A DNA stretch of 43,774 nt from Betaproteobacteria bacterium. GTDB lineage: Bacteria > Pseudomonadota > Gammaproteobacteria > Burkholderiales > SG8-41. A program made the translations under genes and the position numbers. Shown here in pieces: positions 1 through 9,080 of this stretch. The notes below the pieces were generated by a model. The model made no database searches. It saw only the letters and a list, made by a program, of their open reading frames with translations, and was not told the DNA's origin. The stretch covers positions 1 through 43,774 of the forward strand of contig JAKFUS010000054.1 of NCBI GenBank assembly GCA_021732605.1. The letters are read 5' to 3'. Position 1 is the first letter of the stretch. The number at the start of each line of letters is the position of its first letter.

Positions 1-34
1 CGCGGTTTTATGAGAGTCCACAGTGGTGAGTGGG

Positions 35-547
35 TCACAGTCCGGTGACGTTTGCCGCGAGCGGCGGGCCGGAGCAGTCCTGGATTTCGCTGAAACGCTC
101 GATCAGTTGCTGGGCGTTGACGGCATCGTGCATGCCCTGGGCCGCCCGCATGTGGTTGTAATGAAAACGGTGCACATAGTGGCTGCCGTCAAAAATGACA
201 AATGGATCAGCAGCTTGTTTGGCGCCGCGCAGGGTTTCGCGGATGACAAAGGCATGACTGAACTGCTGCGCCAGATTGACCAGGCGCGGGCATTCTGTAG
301 CGAGTGGCTGGGTATCGTGGAGCAGGATCAACAGCCGGTTGACGCGATTGGCCAGCAGGAACTGCCGCAACAGTTCAATACGTGTCCTGCTGTTCCAGGC
401 ACGGCCCGCCGTTTTATCAAAAGTTTTGTCGAACACGCGGATGATGTTCTGGGTCAGCGGAATCATCCGGTCGATAATCTCCTCGTATTCGCGGAAGCTT
501 TCGAAACGCCGGTATTCGGCGTTGGGCGGGTTGCCGGTCAGTTCCAT
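35..547 (-). CDS. Conserved hypothetical protein downstream of roxA
   Basis: A 170-residue soluble protein with no signal peptide or membrane segment. I do not recognise a catalytic motif. The middle alternates hydrophobic strands with charged helices, and the C-terminal half has a segment rich in His, Tyr and Arg (HYVHRFHYNHMR). The overall pattern resembles short uncharacterised proteins common in betaproteobacteria, possibly related to nucleotidyl- or phospholipase D-like folds, but that is a guess. It begins 12 bp after the roxA stop on the same strand, so the two are probably co-transcribed. The ATG gives the only long reading frame here. The gene is complete in the window; nothing more can be said of its function. 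Confidence 0.7.
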   Translation of the reverse strand: MELTGNPPNAEYRRFESFREYEEIIDRMIPLTQNIIRVFDKTFDKTAGRAWNSRTRIELLRQFLLANRVNRLLILLHDTQPLATECPRLVNLAQQFSHAFVIRETLRGAKQAADPFVIFDGSHYVHRFHYNHMRAAQGMHDAVNAQQLIERFSEIQDCSGPPLAANVTGL

Positions 548-559
548 CGTGGCCTGCCG

Positions 560-1672
560 TCAGAACACCGCATAACCTGCGCGGTACCAGGCGTACAGCA
601 CATCCATGCCTGCTGCCGGTGCGGCTGCCGGCGGCAACAGGCGGCGGTCGGCGAATTGCCGCATGCGTGGTCGCGCGCGCGCCGGCACGGTCCAGTGTTC
701 GCCGTTGATGTAAAACGCGGTGTTGTCATAGAGCAGTATCGATTGCGGCGCGAGGCGCAGCCCCTGCTTGCCTACGCCCTTGGCAAACCCTGTCAACGAC
801 AGTGCGCGCTGCGGCGCGGCGTAGACCACATGGTCTTTGGGCGCACTGAGATCTTCGCCGATGAAACGCAGCAGGTCGTCACGGTTCCAGCGCGCGCCGT
901 CAAGCAGGCGGAGCAGGCTCTGCGTCAGTTGGCTGTTGATCTCTGCAGGGTGGCGGGTGGGTTTGAGTTGCGGATCGGTATAGAGCTCAGGTGCATCGAG
1001 CCGGTCCTGCAGAAAGTCGAGAAAACGGCTGCACAGATCCTGTGCCGATGGTGCGCGAAAACCGATCGAGTAAGTAATACATTCATCGAGCGCGACACCG
1101 TCGTGCGCGCAGCGTGGCGGCAGGTAGAGCAGGTCACCTGCAGCCAGCGTCCATCCCTTGCTGGCGCGGAAGCGGCTGAGTATTTTCAGCGGTGCATCGG
1201 GGACCAGCGCCAGGTCGCGCTGGCCGCTGATCTGCCAGCGGCGCCGGCCTTCCCCCTGCAGCAGGAACACATCGTAGCTGTCGAAATGCGCGCCGACGCC
1301 GCCGCCGGGCGGTGCGTAACTGACCATCAGATCGTCGAGGCGCGCGTAGGGGATGAAAGCAAATTGCGCCAGCAGGGAGGAGGCCTCGGGCAGCACGTGA
1401 TTCACGCCCTGCACCAGCAGCGTCCAGTTGCGGGCGGGCAGCTTTGCGAAATCACGCTTGCTGAACGGGCCGTGGCTGACCTGCCAGCGTCCTCCCTTGC
1501 GTACGATCAGCCGCGATTCGGTATCCGCGGATCCGGCCATGTCCTGCAGGTCGCGGCGCGTCACCAACGGCGCGAACTGCGGCAGGCTGGCGCGGGCCAG
1601 CAGCGGCTTTTTCTGCCAGTGCCGGCGCAGGAATTGCGCCGGGGTCAGGTCGTTGAGCAAGGGGTTACGCAT
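560..1672 (-). CDS. roxA: Ribosomal oxygenase RoxA/YcfD (50S L16 arginine hydroxylase), JmjC-type cupin
   Basis: A 370-residue 2-oxoglutarate/Fe(II)-dependent oxygenase of the YcfD family, which hydroxylates an arginine of ribosomal protein L16. The iron-binding triad is readable: H129 and D131 in AHFDSYDVF, and H190 in RCAHDGV. These positions lie close to those of E. coli YcfD, and the length fits the family. The N-terminus (LTPAQFLRRHWQKKPLL) is the typical opening of the cupin domain, supporting the chosen start. The C-terminal third, from about residue 210, corresponds to the dimerisation and winged-helix part. It is divergent from slyD, with about 120 bp between the starts, and is followed closely by the hypothetical gene at 35-547. 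Confidence 0.93.
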   Translation of the reverse strand: MRNPLLNDLTPAQFLRRHWQKKPLLARASLPQFAPLVTRRDLQDMAGSADTESRLIVRKGGRWQVSHGPFSKRDFAKLPARNWTLLVQGVNHVLPEASSLLAQFAFIPYARLDDLMVSYAPPGGGVGAHFDSYDVFLLQGEGRRRWQISGQRDLALVPDAPLKILSRFRASKGWTLAAGDLLYLPPRCAHDGVALDECITYSIGFRAPSAQDLCSRFLDFLQDRLDAPELYTDPQLKPTRHPAEINSQLTQSLLRLLDGARWNRDDLLRFIGEDLSAPKDHVVYAAPQRALSLTGFAKGVGKQGLRLAPQSILLYDNTAFYINGEHWTVPARARPRMRQFADRRLLPPAAAPAAGMDVLYAWYRAGYAVF

Positions 1673-1794
1673 GCCACCCGATTATAAATTGCCCGTGCTT
1701 GACCGGAAGACGCTTTGTTTAGAAAATCCGGCATCGGGCGCCGTGCGGCGCGGGCCCGCTGGAATCCGCCGCCACAATTGACCAAGGAACGTTG

Positions 1795-2274
1795 ATGCAA
1801 ATTGCAAAAAACACGGTGGTGACCCTGACTTTTGAACTACTGGACGCGCAGGGCAACATGATCGAGAAAGCGGAGGATCCGATTGTCTATCTGCATGGCG
1901 GCTTCCACGGTATTTTTCCGCTGGTCGAGCAGGCGCTCGACGGCAAAAAAACCGGTGACAGTTGCGAAGTTCGTCTCGCGCCGAATGACGCGTTCGGCGA
2001 ATACGATGCCAAGCTGGTGCAGGTCGAGACGCGCGACAAGTTTCCGCCGGAATTGGCTGTCGGCATGCAGTTCGAAGGCCGTGGTGAAGAGTCCGGCCAT
2101 ACCATCGTGTACACGGTGACCGATGTCGCAGCGGACAAGGTGGTGGTTGACGGCAATCATCCGCTGGCCGGGCAGACGCTGAATTTCAATTGCACCGTGA
2201 CCGATGTGCGCGTCGCGACGGGCGAGGAAATGGAGCACGGGCATGTGCATGGGGCGCACGGCCACCACCATTGA
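1795..2274 (+). CDS. slyD: FKBP-type peptidyl-prolyl isomerase SlyD
   Basis: A 159-residue cytoplasmic prolyl isomerase and chaperone. The N-terminal FKBP part (about residues 1-70) carries the AFGEYDAKL segment, followed by the insert-in-flap domain and a return to FKBP strands. The C-terminus is His-rich (HGHVHGAHGHHH), the nickel/zinc-binding tail of SlyD used in metal delivery, for example to hydrogenase. A TTG lies directly before the ATG, but AAGGA at 1785-1789 is better spaced for the ATG at 1795, so I start there. It is convergent with mutS, with 76 bp between the stops and no obvious terminator hairpin in that gap. Confidence 0.93.
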   Translation: MQIAKNTVVTLTFELLDAQGNMIEKAEDPIVYLHGGFHGIFPLVEQALDGKKTGDSCEVRLAPNDAFGEYDAKLVQVETRDKFPPELAVGMQFEGRGEESGHTIVYTVTDVAADKVVVDGNHPLAGQTLNFNCTVTDVRVATGEEMEHGHVHGAHGHHH

Positions 2275-2350
2275 GCGCAGTGCGGAATGATGAGTGCGGA
2301 GCATAAGTCGCCCCCTGACGATTAGTTAAAATACCAATAAAAACAAATAC

Positions 2351-4963
2351 TTAGTGTTTTTTGCCGGGATCGCCTTGCGCCAGTTCGCGCAGCCGGTAGA
2401 GCAGATCCAGCGCGTCCCGCGGCGTCAGCGCATCGGGGTCGCAATCGCGCAGGGCATCTACGGCCGGATGCGGTTCCGGCACAGTGGGTTCATTCGCAGG
2501 CATGGAACCCGAGAACAAATCCCCTTGTGGCACTTGCGCCGCAGCCGCGGCTTCAAGATCGGCCAGGCGTTTTTTCGCGCTGCGGATCACGGCACCCGGT
2601 ACGCCCGCGAGTTGCGCGACCTGCAGGCCGTAACTGCGGCTTGCAGGTCCTTCCTCGACGCTGTGCAGGAACACGATGCGATCCTTGTGTTCGACGGCAT
2701 CAAGATGCACGTTCGCCACATGCTTGAATTCCACCGCAAGTTGCGTCAGTTCGAAATAGTGTGTCGCAAACAGCGTGTAACAGGCATTGCGTTCGATCAG
2801 GTGGCGCGCAATGGCCCAGGCCAGCGCGAGGCCATCGTAGGTTGAGGTGCCACGGCCGATTTCATCCATCAGCACCAAACTCTGTTCCGTGGCGTGATGC
2901 AGGATGTAAGCGGCCTCAGTCATCTCGACCATGAACGTCGAGCGGCCGCCGGCCAGATCATCGGCAGCGCCGATACGCGTGAATATGCGGTCCAATGGTC
3001 CGAGCTTTGCGCTTGTTGCCGGCACGAACGATCCGCAATGCGCGAGCAGCGCAATCAGTGCGGTCTGCCGCATGTAGGTTGATTTACCGCCCATATTCGG
3101 GCCGGTGATCAGCAGCATGCGGCGCGCCGCCGATAGGCGCGCGTCGTTGGCGATGAACGGGCTGGGCTGTGCTTCAACCACCGGGTGCCGTCCGCCGCTG
3201 ATGTCGATCACCGCTTCATCGGTGAATTCCGGCGCCGACCAGTTGAGTGCGACCGCGCGTTCGGCGAAGGTCGCCAGCATGTCGAGTTCGGCCAGTGCCG
3301 CCGCGACGCGTTGCAGTGCCGGCACCTCCGGTGCGAGTTTGACCAGCAGCTGATCGTAGAGCAGCTTTTCGCGCGCCAGTGCGCGATCCTGCGCCGACAG
3401 CGCCTTGTCTTCGAAGGTCTTCAGCTCCGGCGTGATGTAACGCTCGGCATTTTTCAGCGTCTGCCGGCGGCGGTAATCGTCGGGCACTTTTTCCGACTGT
3501 GCGCGTGTGACTTCAATGTAAAAGCCGTGTACGCGGTTGAATTCGACCTTCAGCGTGGTGATGCCGGTGCGCGCTCGCTCGCGTAATTCGAGTTCGGCGA
3601 GAAAGGCACCGCAGTTGTCCTGGATGCCGCGCAGTTCATCGAGATCGGCGTCGTAGCCGTCGGCGATCACACCGCCTTCGCGGATTACCGACGATGGTTC
3701 CGGTCTGACCGCTGCGATCAACAGTGCCGCCAGCTCGTGCTGCGGGGCGAGGTCAGTGGCCAGTGCGCGCAGGCGGGCGGTGCTGGCCGCAGTTTCGATA
3801 TTTTCCAATGCCTGCACCAGTTCCGGCAGGCGTTGCAGTGAGCTGCGCAGCCCGGACAGGTCGCGCGGCCGCGCGGTGGCGAGGGCGATACGTGCGGCGA
3901 TGCGCTCGACGTCGGCAAAATGTTTCAGCGCGTTGCGGGCGGCGGCATGGCGTTCGTTATCGATCAGCTCGGCAACGGCCTGATGCATGGACTGCACCAG
4001 CGCACGGTCGGTCAGCGGGTGGTGCAGGGCGTGGCGCAACCGGCGGCTGCCCATGCCGGTGGCACAGGTATCGAGCAGCGACAGCAGCGTCGGTGCCGGC
4101 TCGCCGCGGATGGTTTCGGTGAGTTCCAGATTGCGCCGCGTCGCCGGATCCATGCGCAGATAAGCGCGCTCGGATTCCACGGTCAGCGCGCGGACATGGG
4201 CAATGGCCGATCCCTGCGTGGATTTGGCGTAGTCGAGCAGGGCGCCGGCAGCAGCGACAGCAACATCCAGTGCTTGGGCGCCAAAACCGCTCAAGTCATG
4301 GGTTTCAAACTGCATACACAAGCTGCGCCGCGCGGTGTCGGTATCAAAGCGCCACGGCGGCAGGCGACGGACGGCAGTGCCGTCGTCGATCATGTCCAGT
4401 GTCGCGCCGTCAGCGATCAGGATTTCCGCCGGACGCAGGCGTTCAATCTCGGCAGCAAAATTCGCCGGTGCGGTTTCCATCACGCAAAAACGCCCTGAAG
4501 CCAGCGACAGCCAGGCCAGCCCCAGCAGATTTCCGGCACGGTGCGCGGCGAGCAGCAGGTTTTCGCTTTTTTCGTCGAGCAGCGCCGATTCGGTCAGCGT
4601 GCCCGGCGTGACAATGCGCATCACCTTGCGCTCGACGGGGCCTTTGGACGTGGCGGGGTCGCCGATCTGCTCGCAGATCGCAACGGACTCACCGAGTTTT
4701 ACCAGCTTGGCCAGATACGGATCCAGCGCATGGAAGGGCACACCGGCCATCTTGATCGGCGTGCCGGCCGATTCGCCGCGTGAGGTCAGTGTGATGTCGA
4801 GCAGCCGTGCCGCGCGTTCGGCATCGTCGAAAAACAGCTCGTAGAAATCGCCCATGCGGTAGAGCACCAGCTGATCGGGATGCTCCGATTTGATGCGGAG
4901 ATATTGCTGCATCATGGGACTATGTTTAGCGAGCGTGGTGTTCGTTAAATCAATGTTCTTCAT
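2351..4963 (-). CDS. mutS: DNA mismatch repair ATPase MutS
   Basis: An 870-residue MutS that recognises mismatches and small loops. The N-terminal mismatch-reading motif is intact (F40-Y-E42 in RMGDFYELF). The C-terminal ABC-type ATPase has Walker [10 protein letters not shown], Walker [13 protein letters not shown] and the downstream ATHYFELT segment. The length is slightly above E. coli MutS (853). The start at 4963 leaves 16 residues before MMQQYL, close to the E. coli arrangement; no good Shine-Dalgarno precedes it. It diverges from the methyltransferase at 5086 with 122 bp between them. The restriction-modification-like island starts immediately upstream, and one island gene is a Vsr-type nuclease, whose classical pathway uses MutS and MutL. 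Confidence 0.97.
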   Translation of the reverse strand: MKNIDLTNTTLAKHSPMMQQYLRIKSEHPDQLVLYRMGDFYELFFDDAERAARLLDITLTSRGESAGTPIKMAGVPFHALDPYLAKLVKLGESVAICEQIGDPATSKGPVERKVMRIVTPGTLTESALLDEKSENLLLAAHRAGNLLGLAWLSLASGRFCVMETAPANFAAEIERLRPAEILIADGATLDMIDDGTAVRRLPPWRFDTDTARRSLCMQFETHDLSGFGAQALDVAVAAAGALLDYAKSTQGSAIAHVRALTVESERAYLRMDPATRRNLELTETIRGEPAPTLLSLLDTCATGMGSRRLRHALHHPLTDRALVQSMHQAVAELIDNERHAAARNALKHFADVERIAARIALATARPRDLSGLRSSLQRLPELVQALENIETAASTARLRALATDLAPQHELAALLIAAVRPEPSSVIREGGVIADGYDADLDELRGIQDNCGAFLAELELRERARTGITTLKVEFNRVHGFYIEVTRAQSEKVPDDYRRRQTLKNAERYITPELKTFEDKALSAQDRALAREKLLYDQLLVKLAPEVPALQRVAAALAELDMLATFAERAVALNWSAPEFTDEAVIDISGGRHPVVEAQPSPFIANDARLSAARRMLLITGPNMGGKSTYMRQTALIALLAHCGSFVPATSAKLGPLDRIFTRIGAADDLAGGRSTFMVEMTEAAYILHHATEQSLVLMDEIGRGTSTYDGLALAWAIARHLIERNACYTLFATHYFELTQLAVEFKHVANVHLDAVEHKDRIVFLHSVEEGPASRSYGLQVAQLAGVPGAVIRSAKKRLADLEAAAAAQVPQGDLFSGSMPANEPTVPEPHPAVDALRDCDPDALTPRDALDLLYRLRELAQGDPGKKH

Positions 4964-5085
4964 GAAATTATTACTAAATCGTTGATGCAGAAACCGTGCT
5001 CGGTGTTTTGGTTGCCGACTAACGGGTGCTCAATTAGAGCCTCACTGAAACATCTTTCGGGTTTTTAGTTTACTATGCGACTATT

Positions 5086-6234
5086 ATGGCCGCGAAAAAG
5101 TCTCTTGTTTCCAAAAAGTTACCGGCGACCATCGACGTTTGTTCAGGGGCCGGCGGGCTTTCCTTAGGCGCCGCTAGAGCGGGTTTTTCAGTGGCGGGTG
5201 CGATCGAGATCGATCACCGTGCGATGGCCACGCACCGTATGAACTTTGCAGGCACTGCACATTTCGAGACCAGCGCGACGCGTCTTTCCGGAAGCGACAT
5301 CTTAGCCGGCGCAGGACTCAAAAAAGGCGAGCTGATCGGTTTGGTCGGCGGTACGCCCTGCCAGGGGTTCAGTCGCATCGGCGCGCGAAAAGCGTACGAT
5401 CCGCGAAGCTTGGTGTTTCGTCACTTCATGCGCTTGGTGCGTGAAACTAAGCCAGTTTTTTTTCTCGCTGAAAATGTACCGGGTATATTGGACAAGCGGC
5501 ATTCGCGCCGCGTTGCCTCCGCGCTCGATCTGGTGCCGCGAAAGTACAGAATCCTTGAACCGTTCACGTTGCGAGCGAGCGATTACGGAGCGCCGACGAA
5601 TAGGGAGCGGGTGATTTTCTTCGGTTACGACCCTTCTCGCCTGAAGGATGTAGACGCCGACGACTTCAAAGCGGCGCAGGTGGGCGAGGCGGTGACGGTG
5701 AGGGAGGCGTTACACGGGCTACCGTTGGATATTATGCCCGAGTGGATCGACGAGGCGGATAGTTGGAGACCTGTTCACGTCACGAAGTCGGGGTATTTTT
5801 TCGACCGGATCGTCGGAGCTGTTCCCGAAGGGTTGGGTGAACCCACAGCCATGAAAAGATTCTTCGACGAGGACCGGGTTCACGGAAATTTCGGCACCCG
5901 GCATTCCGAGACTATCATCCGGCGATACGGCGCTCTGGAATACGGCGAAGCCGATCCGATTACAAAATCGATTCGCCTTAATCCGTCTGGGCTGTGCCCC
6001 ACCCTGCGCGCCGGCACCGGCCCGGATGCCGGTTCGTTTCAGGCGGTGCGTCCGATACATTATTTGCGGCCTCGCGTGATAACGCCGCGAGAAGCTGCCC
6101 GATTGCAAGGGTTTCCCGACTGGTTTCGGTTTGACCGTACCAAATGGCACAGCTTCCGCCAGATTGGCAACAGCGTCAGTCCGTTGCTCGCAGAGGCGAT
6201 AATGCAGGTAGTGGCGAAGGCAGTTAAAATCTGA
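5086..6234 (+). CDS. DNA (cytosine-5) methyltransferase
   Basis: A 382-residue C5-cytosine methyltransferase. Motifs run in the canonical order: motif I DVCSGAGGLSLG (17-28), motif IV GGTPCQGFS with nucleophile C92, motif VI ENVPG (129-133), motif VIII around NRERVIFFG (171-179), a target-recognition region at about 200-310, then motif IX/X RLQGFPDWF and QIGNSVSPLL. It should methylate cytosine in a short specific site that the sequence does not reveal. No Shine-Dalgarno is visible before the ATG, and I see no good promoter. Its stop lies 3 bp from the stop of the opposing operon, so the two units are tail to tail. The genes from here to 8991 use more AT-rich codons than their neighbours, suggesting transfer. 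Partner candidates are the vsr, ATPase and unknown genes at 6238-8991. Confidence 0.95.
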   Translation: MAAKKSLVSKKLPATIDVCSGAGGLSLGAARAGFSVAGAIEIDHRAMATHRMNFAGTAHFETSATRLSGSDILAGAGLKKGELIGLVGGTPCQGFSRIGARKAYDPRSLVFRHFMRLVRETKPVFFLAENVPGILDKRHSRRVASALDLVPRKYRILEPFTLRASDYGAPTNRERVIFFGYDPSRLKDVDADDFKAAQVGEAVTVREALHGLPLDIMPEWIDEADSWRPVHVTKSGYFFDRIVGAVPEGLGEPTAMKRFFDEDRVHGNFGTRHSETIIRRYGALEYGEADPITKSIRLNPSGLCPTLRAGTGPDAGSFQAVRPIHYLRPRVITPREAARLQGFPDWFRFDRTKWHSFRQIGNSVSPLLAEAIMQVVAKAVKI

Positions 6235-6237
6235 TGG

Positions 6238-7194
6238 TCATTCCTCGATATTGGCGAAGGACGGGAAGTAGCGGTAAACACTTGCGAAACTATTTATTAG
6301 GTCGCTCGTAATGTGAGCCGGATCGAGCGGGAATTCAGCGGGGTCGACGGGATCCGGTAAGCGTCCCTTCAAGTAAGCAATCTCTTTGAAAGTCAATGTC
6401 GGAGCGTCGATTTTCACGGCTCGCTCGTCGTTTGAAATATTTGCTGTTTGCAGTAACTTCGGCTCTCTATTCAGATGTTCATCCTGTTCTTCGGAGGGGA
6501 ACAACCAACCGTAAGTTGCCATCTGCATGCCGTCGCGATAACGAAAATTAAATATCTGTCGCATTCGAACCGCGTGGACCTCCCCCGCAAATCGATCGGA
6601 CAGAGCGGATTGCAACCGCATGGTAATAGCGTTTCGGCACAACTCTCCGAATTTGTCGTCGCTTGCCAGCGATGTCCCGTATGTGGCTGGTCGGTAATTT
6701 TTGGACAGCGCTGCCTCGAATTCTTTTAATTTTCCTTTGTTCGTACCAGGAGTGCCTCCATTGACCGTCACAATAAGTGCGCTGCCGGCCTGACATTTCG
6801 ATGCGATGAGCCCTATATCTCCGAGTTTGAGGTCGTCTAGATAGCCGTAGTAATCGAGCCATACGATCACAGGTCGCTCATCGAACACAGCCAACTCCGG
6901 CAAAACTTTATAAGTCGTGCCGAATTTCATTTGAATACAATTGAATGGCCGGTTCCAAGTGTAACGCGTCGGGTTTTCAGGATCTTGTTCGATGCTGAAC
7001 ATGTTGTTTATGCCAAGCACCTTATGCATTAATATGAAGTCCGAAAAGTAGTAGGCACCCATGCCGATATAGGCGTAGCGCGCCGGATCTTCGAATCGCA
7101 CTAGCCGTAGTAGCGCCTCGACGATCATTTGGCGTTCGATGCGTTTGGCTGGCCGCAGATTGAAATTCAGCCAATCGTGAATGACAGGCATCAT
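6238..7194 (-). CDS. Unknown Rossmann-like protein of the methylation island (putative methyltransferase fold)
   Basis: A 318-residue protein, third gene of the vsr-ATPase operon; its ATG overlaps the ATPase stop by 4 bp (ATGA), implying translational coupling. I do not recognise it with certainty. A Rossmann or class I methyltransferase fold is suggested by AYIGMGAYYFSDF (41-53, glycine loop G44-M-G46), an acidic residue after the next strand (SIEQD, E69), a strand ending in WLDYYGYL (112-119), and a hydrophobic strand SALIVTVN (138-145). A DPPY/NPPY motif and a PC motif are absent, so it is not a standard DNA amino- or C5-methyltransferase. The fixed operon position suggests a core component. 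Alternatives are an O-methyltransferase-like enzyme, a SAM sensor, or a nuclease too divergent to recognise. Confidence 0.8.
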   Translation of the reverse strand: MMPVIHDWLNFNLRPAKRIERQMIVEALLRLVRFEDPARYAYIGMGAYYFSDFILMHKVLGINNMFSIEQDPENPTRYTWNRPFNCIQMKFGTTYKVLPELAVFDERPVIVWLDYYGYLDDLKLGDIGLIASKCQAGSALIVTVNGGTPGTNKGKLKEFEAALSKNYRPATYGTSLASDDKFGELCRNAITMRLQSALSDRFAGEVHAVRMRQIFNFRYRDGMQMATYGWLFPSEEQDEHLNREPKLLQTANISNDERAVKIDAPTLTFKEIAYLKGRLPDPVDPAEFPLDPAHITSDLINSFASVYRYFPSFANIEE

Positions 7195-8546
7195 CTACCC
7201 TTGATGCCGGTATTTAGGTAAAGATCGAATGTCATCCCGCCGGCCTCCGCGGGTGTATCGGCGTCCAAATGCTTCATGACCGCCTTGACGCTGCGGGTGT
7301 CGCGGCGGTACTTGATATACGTCCACTGAGCTTCCTTAGCGGGGGCGCCCGCCTTAGGGCGCACGAATTTCACGCTTGCCGCCACTGATGTTAACGCTAC
7401 GGTTTTCGCTTTTTCTAAAGTTTCCGTTAACGGTTGGGTGTCTTGTTTGATTTCTTTGTCCAAGTCGTCTAAAAAGCCGAACACGTCTTTCATCGCAGCG
7501 ATCATTCTTAAACGGAATCGCCGATACAGCGGATGCTCGACGTCTACGCCCGTCTTGGTGGTGTTCCAAGGAAGTAAATTAGGATCGTCGGATTCGAAAT
7601 ACACGAAGCCCCTGAACCTAGAATACTGATGATGGTAATTCGGAATCTTGTCGCCCTGTTCCTTGTTACCCCATCCTGTGATCGCGGAGGTGTCGCACCG
7701 TAATATTGTTCGGCCATTGCAAACGATATTCCACCCTGCGAGATCGTTGTCCTTGTCGGATACACCTGCGAAAAGGCTGACTGTAACTATGCCACCGTCT
7801 AGGGTGATTTTTTCCGTCGTATGTATCGGCTTGATCGCTTTAGATTGGTATACCTGCACAGCTTCGCTAGCAGCCGGCACCTTATTTAGCGATATCGACA
7901 ACCCCGCCGTCAACGCAACGGATTGCTTATCTTCGATCAGGCCTTTCAAATCTACTGCGAATTGTGCTAATCCGAATCTATCCGCCACGCCGGATCGTAA
8001 GGCTGTTACTTCGATTTTAGTGCCTACCTTCTCAACGCCAGATACGGCCTTGCCATGCGTCTGAAATTGGAATGTCCATGGCTTTGTTTTGTCGTCGTCG
8101 GCAAGCCACCTATCCACTGGGATCTCAAGAGTAAAAAAATCCGCTTTGGTGCGCGACTCGACCTTGATTTGTTTCCCCATTTTTAGAAGCGCTCTCTTCA
8201 TACCTACACCGAAGTTTCCGATGGTGTTTTTGGGTCCGTCGAGCGGCGCGTAATCGCCCGCTCGGCCAAAGCGGAAGGCGTAATCCCGTGCGAGATCTAA
8301 TGGGATGCCGCCGCAGTTGTCCACGATCGAAAACCGGGTTTTGTCGAAAGTGATTTCTACCCAATATTTTGCCATGCTGCCTTTGCCGCCCACCCTGCGC
8401 GCGCCGTCGACCGCGTTGTCCACCAAATCCAGTATGGCGTCTTCGAGGCTTATGTCCTTCGTAAGAACATAAGCAACTAAGCGCTTGCTGGGGCTGGCAT
8501 CGACGATATCGTCGTCGTCATCATTGACTACCGATTTTTTTGCCAT
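7191..8546 (-). CDS. GHKL-family ATPase (MORC/MutL-like, HATPase_c_3 type)
   Basis: A 451-residue protein with an N-terminal GHKL ATPase fold. The N box is AILDLVDNAVDGA (37-49), with N44 as the magnesium-binding Asn and D40 where MutL, GyrB and Hsp90 have the catalytic Glu. The G1 box is IVDNCGGI (74-81) and the G2 box TIGNFGVGMKRAL (108-120). The acidic N-tail (DDDDD near residue 10) and the C-terminal half have no motif I can name. GHKL ATPases of this kind act as ATP-gated clamps on DNA. Prokaryotic MORC/MutL-like relatives are known in restriction-modification neighbourhoods (Iyer, Abhiman and Aravind). The start overlaps the vsr 3' end by 26 bp, and the stop overlaps the next gene by 4 bp. 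Confidence 0.9.
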   Translation of the reverse strand: MAKKSVVNDDDDDIVDASPSKRLVAYVLTKDISLEDAILDLVDNAVDGARRVGGKGSMAKYWVEITFDKTRFSIVDNCGGIPLDLARDYAFRFGRAGDYAPLDGPKNTIGNFGVGMKRALLKMGKQIKVESRTKADFFTLEIPVDRWLADDDKTKPWTFQFQTHGKAVSGVEKVGTKIEVTALRSGVADRFGLAQFAVDLKGLIEDKQSVALTAGLSISLNKVPAASEAVQVYQSKAIKPIHTTEKITLDGGIVTVSLFAGVSDKDNDLAGWNIVCNGRTILRCDTSAITGWGNKEQGDKIPNYHHQYSRFRGFVYFESDDPNLLPWNTTKTGVDVEHPLYRRFRLRMIAAMKDVFGFLDDLDKEIKQDTQPLTETLEKAKTVALTSVAASVKFVRPKAGAPAKEAQWTYIKYRRDTRSVKAVMKHLDADTPAEAGGMTFDLYLNTGIKGR

Positions 8547-8991
8547 CAGGGTTGCTCCCTTGATTCAGACGCATTGTTTTCTTTATATCGTCGAGCCGTT
8601 TCGCCAGCCTTATGGTTAGCGTATCGACCTTCCGTGTCGCGCACTCCCAAACTACGATCCCCTGCCAGTCGAGCGCGGACAATTTTCGCACAGCCTGCCT
8701 GTCCCGCTTTTTATTCGCGGCGACCTTCGGTTCCCCACTACGCGATGTTCGACTTCGGTAGCTTTCTTCGTCACAACTGTGGCCATGCCATAAACACTTA
8801 TTCAAGAACACAACGGTCTTCAAGCGCGGCAGCACGATATCAGGCCTGCCGGGTAGGTCGGCGCGATGCAGTAGGAACCGAAAACCCAAACCGTGGTTCA
8901 TCCGCCTTACCAATATTTCGCCAGCCGTATGTTTGGTACGCACCCGCGACAACAACGCGCTGCGTCTCTCCCGTGTCAGGTGATCGGCCAT
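8521..8991 (-). CDS. vsr: Very-short-patch repair (Vsr) family endonuclease
   Basis: A 156-residue Vsr-fold nuclease, first gene of a three-gene operon. Family features are the opening DHLTRERRSALLSRVRTK, E25, LHRADLPGRPDIVLP with D51 (metal-binding Asp), W68-H69, N93 and D97. The four zinc ligands are at C66, H71, C73 and C117, the same numbering as I recall for E. coli V.EcoKDcm. The metal-site loop differs: FLNKCLWHGH replaces the usual FTHGCFWH form, so T63 becomes Leu and H64 becomes Asn. Classical Vsr nicks beside T:G mismatches made by deamination of 5-methylcytosine, which fits the methyltransferase opposite. Co-transcription with a GHKL ATPase suggests a restriction role instead or as well. 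Confidence 0.93.
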   Translation of the reverse strand: MADHLTRERRSALLSRVRTKHTAGEILVRRMNHGLGFRFLLHRADLPGRPDIVLPRLKTVVFLNKCLWHGHSCDEESYRSRTSRSGEPKVAANKKRDRQAVRKLSALDWQGIVVWECATRKVDTLTIRLAKRLDDIKKTMRLNQGSNPDGKKIGSQ

Positions 8992-9080
8992 AGACTAAAG
9001 TGCGCGCCTGTTGCCTTGGAGTCGATGTCGAACCCGAGTTTGCCACATTTTTGAGCAGTACATCTCGACTGCAGCATTGT

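Noticed and set aside
23-1687. Long open frame of 554 codons on the + strand opposite roxA and its neighbour
   Set aside because: It is the antisense shadow of roxA in high-GC DNA; the roxA strand carries clear HxD...H motifs and the + frame has no family features.
2275-2350. Possible terminator between convergent slyD and mutS
   Set aside because: The region is AT-rich but has no stable stem followed by a T run on either strand.
2354-4844. Several + strand open frames opposite mutS
   Set aside because: They are Arg/Ala/Cys-rich shadows with no motif; MutS on the other strand is unambiguous.
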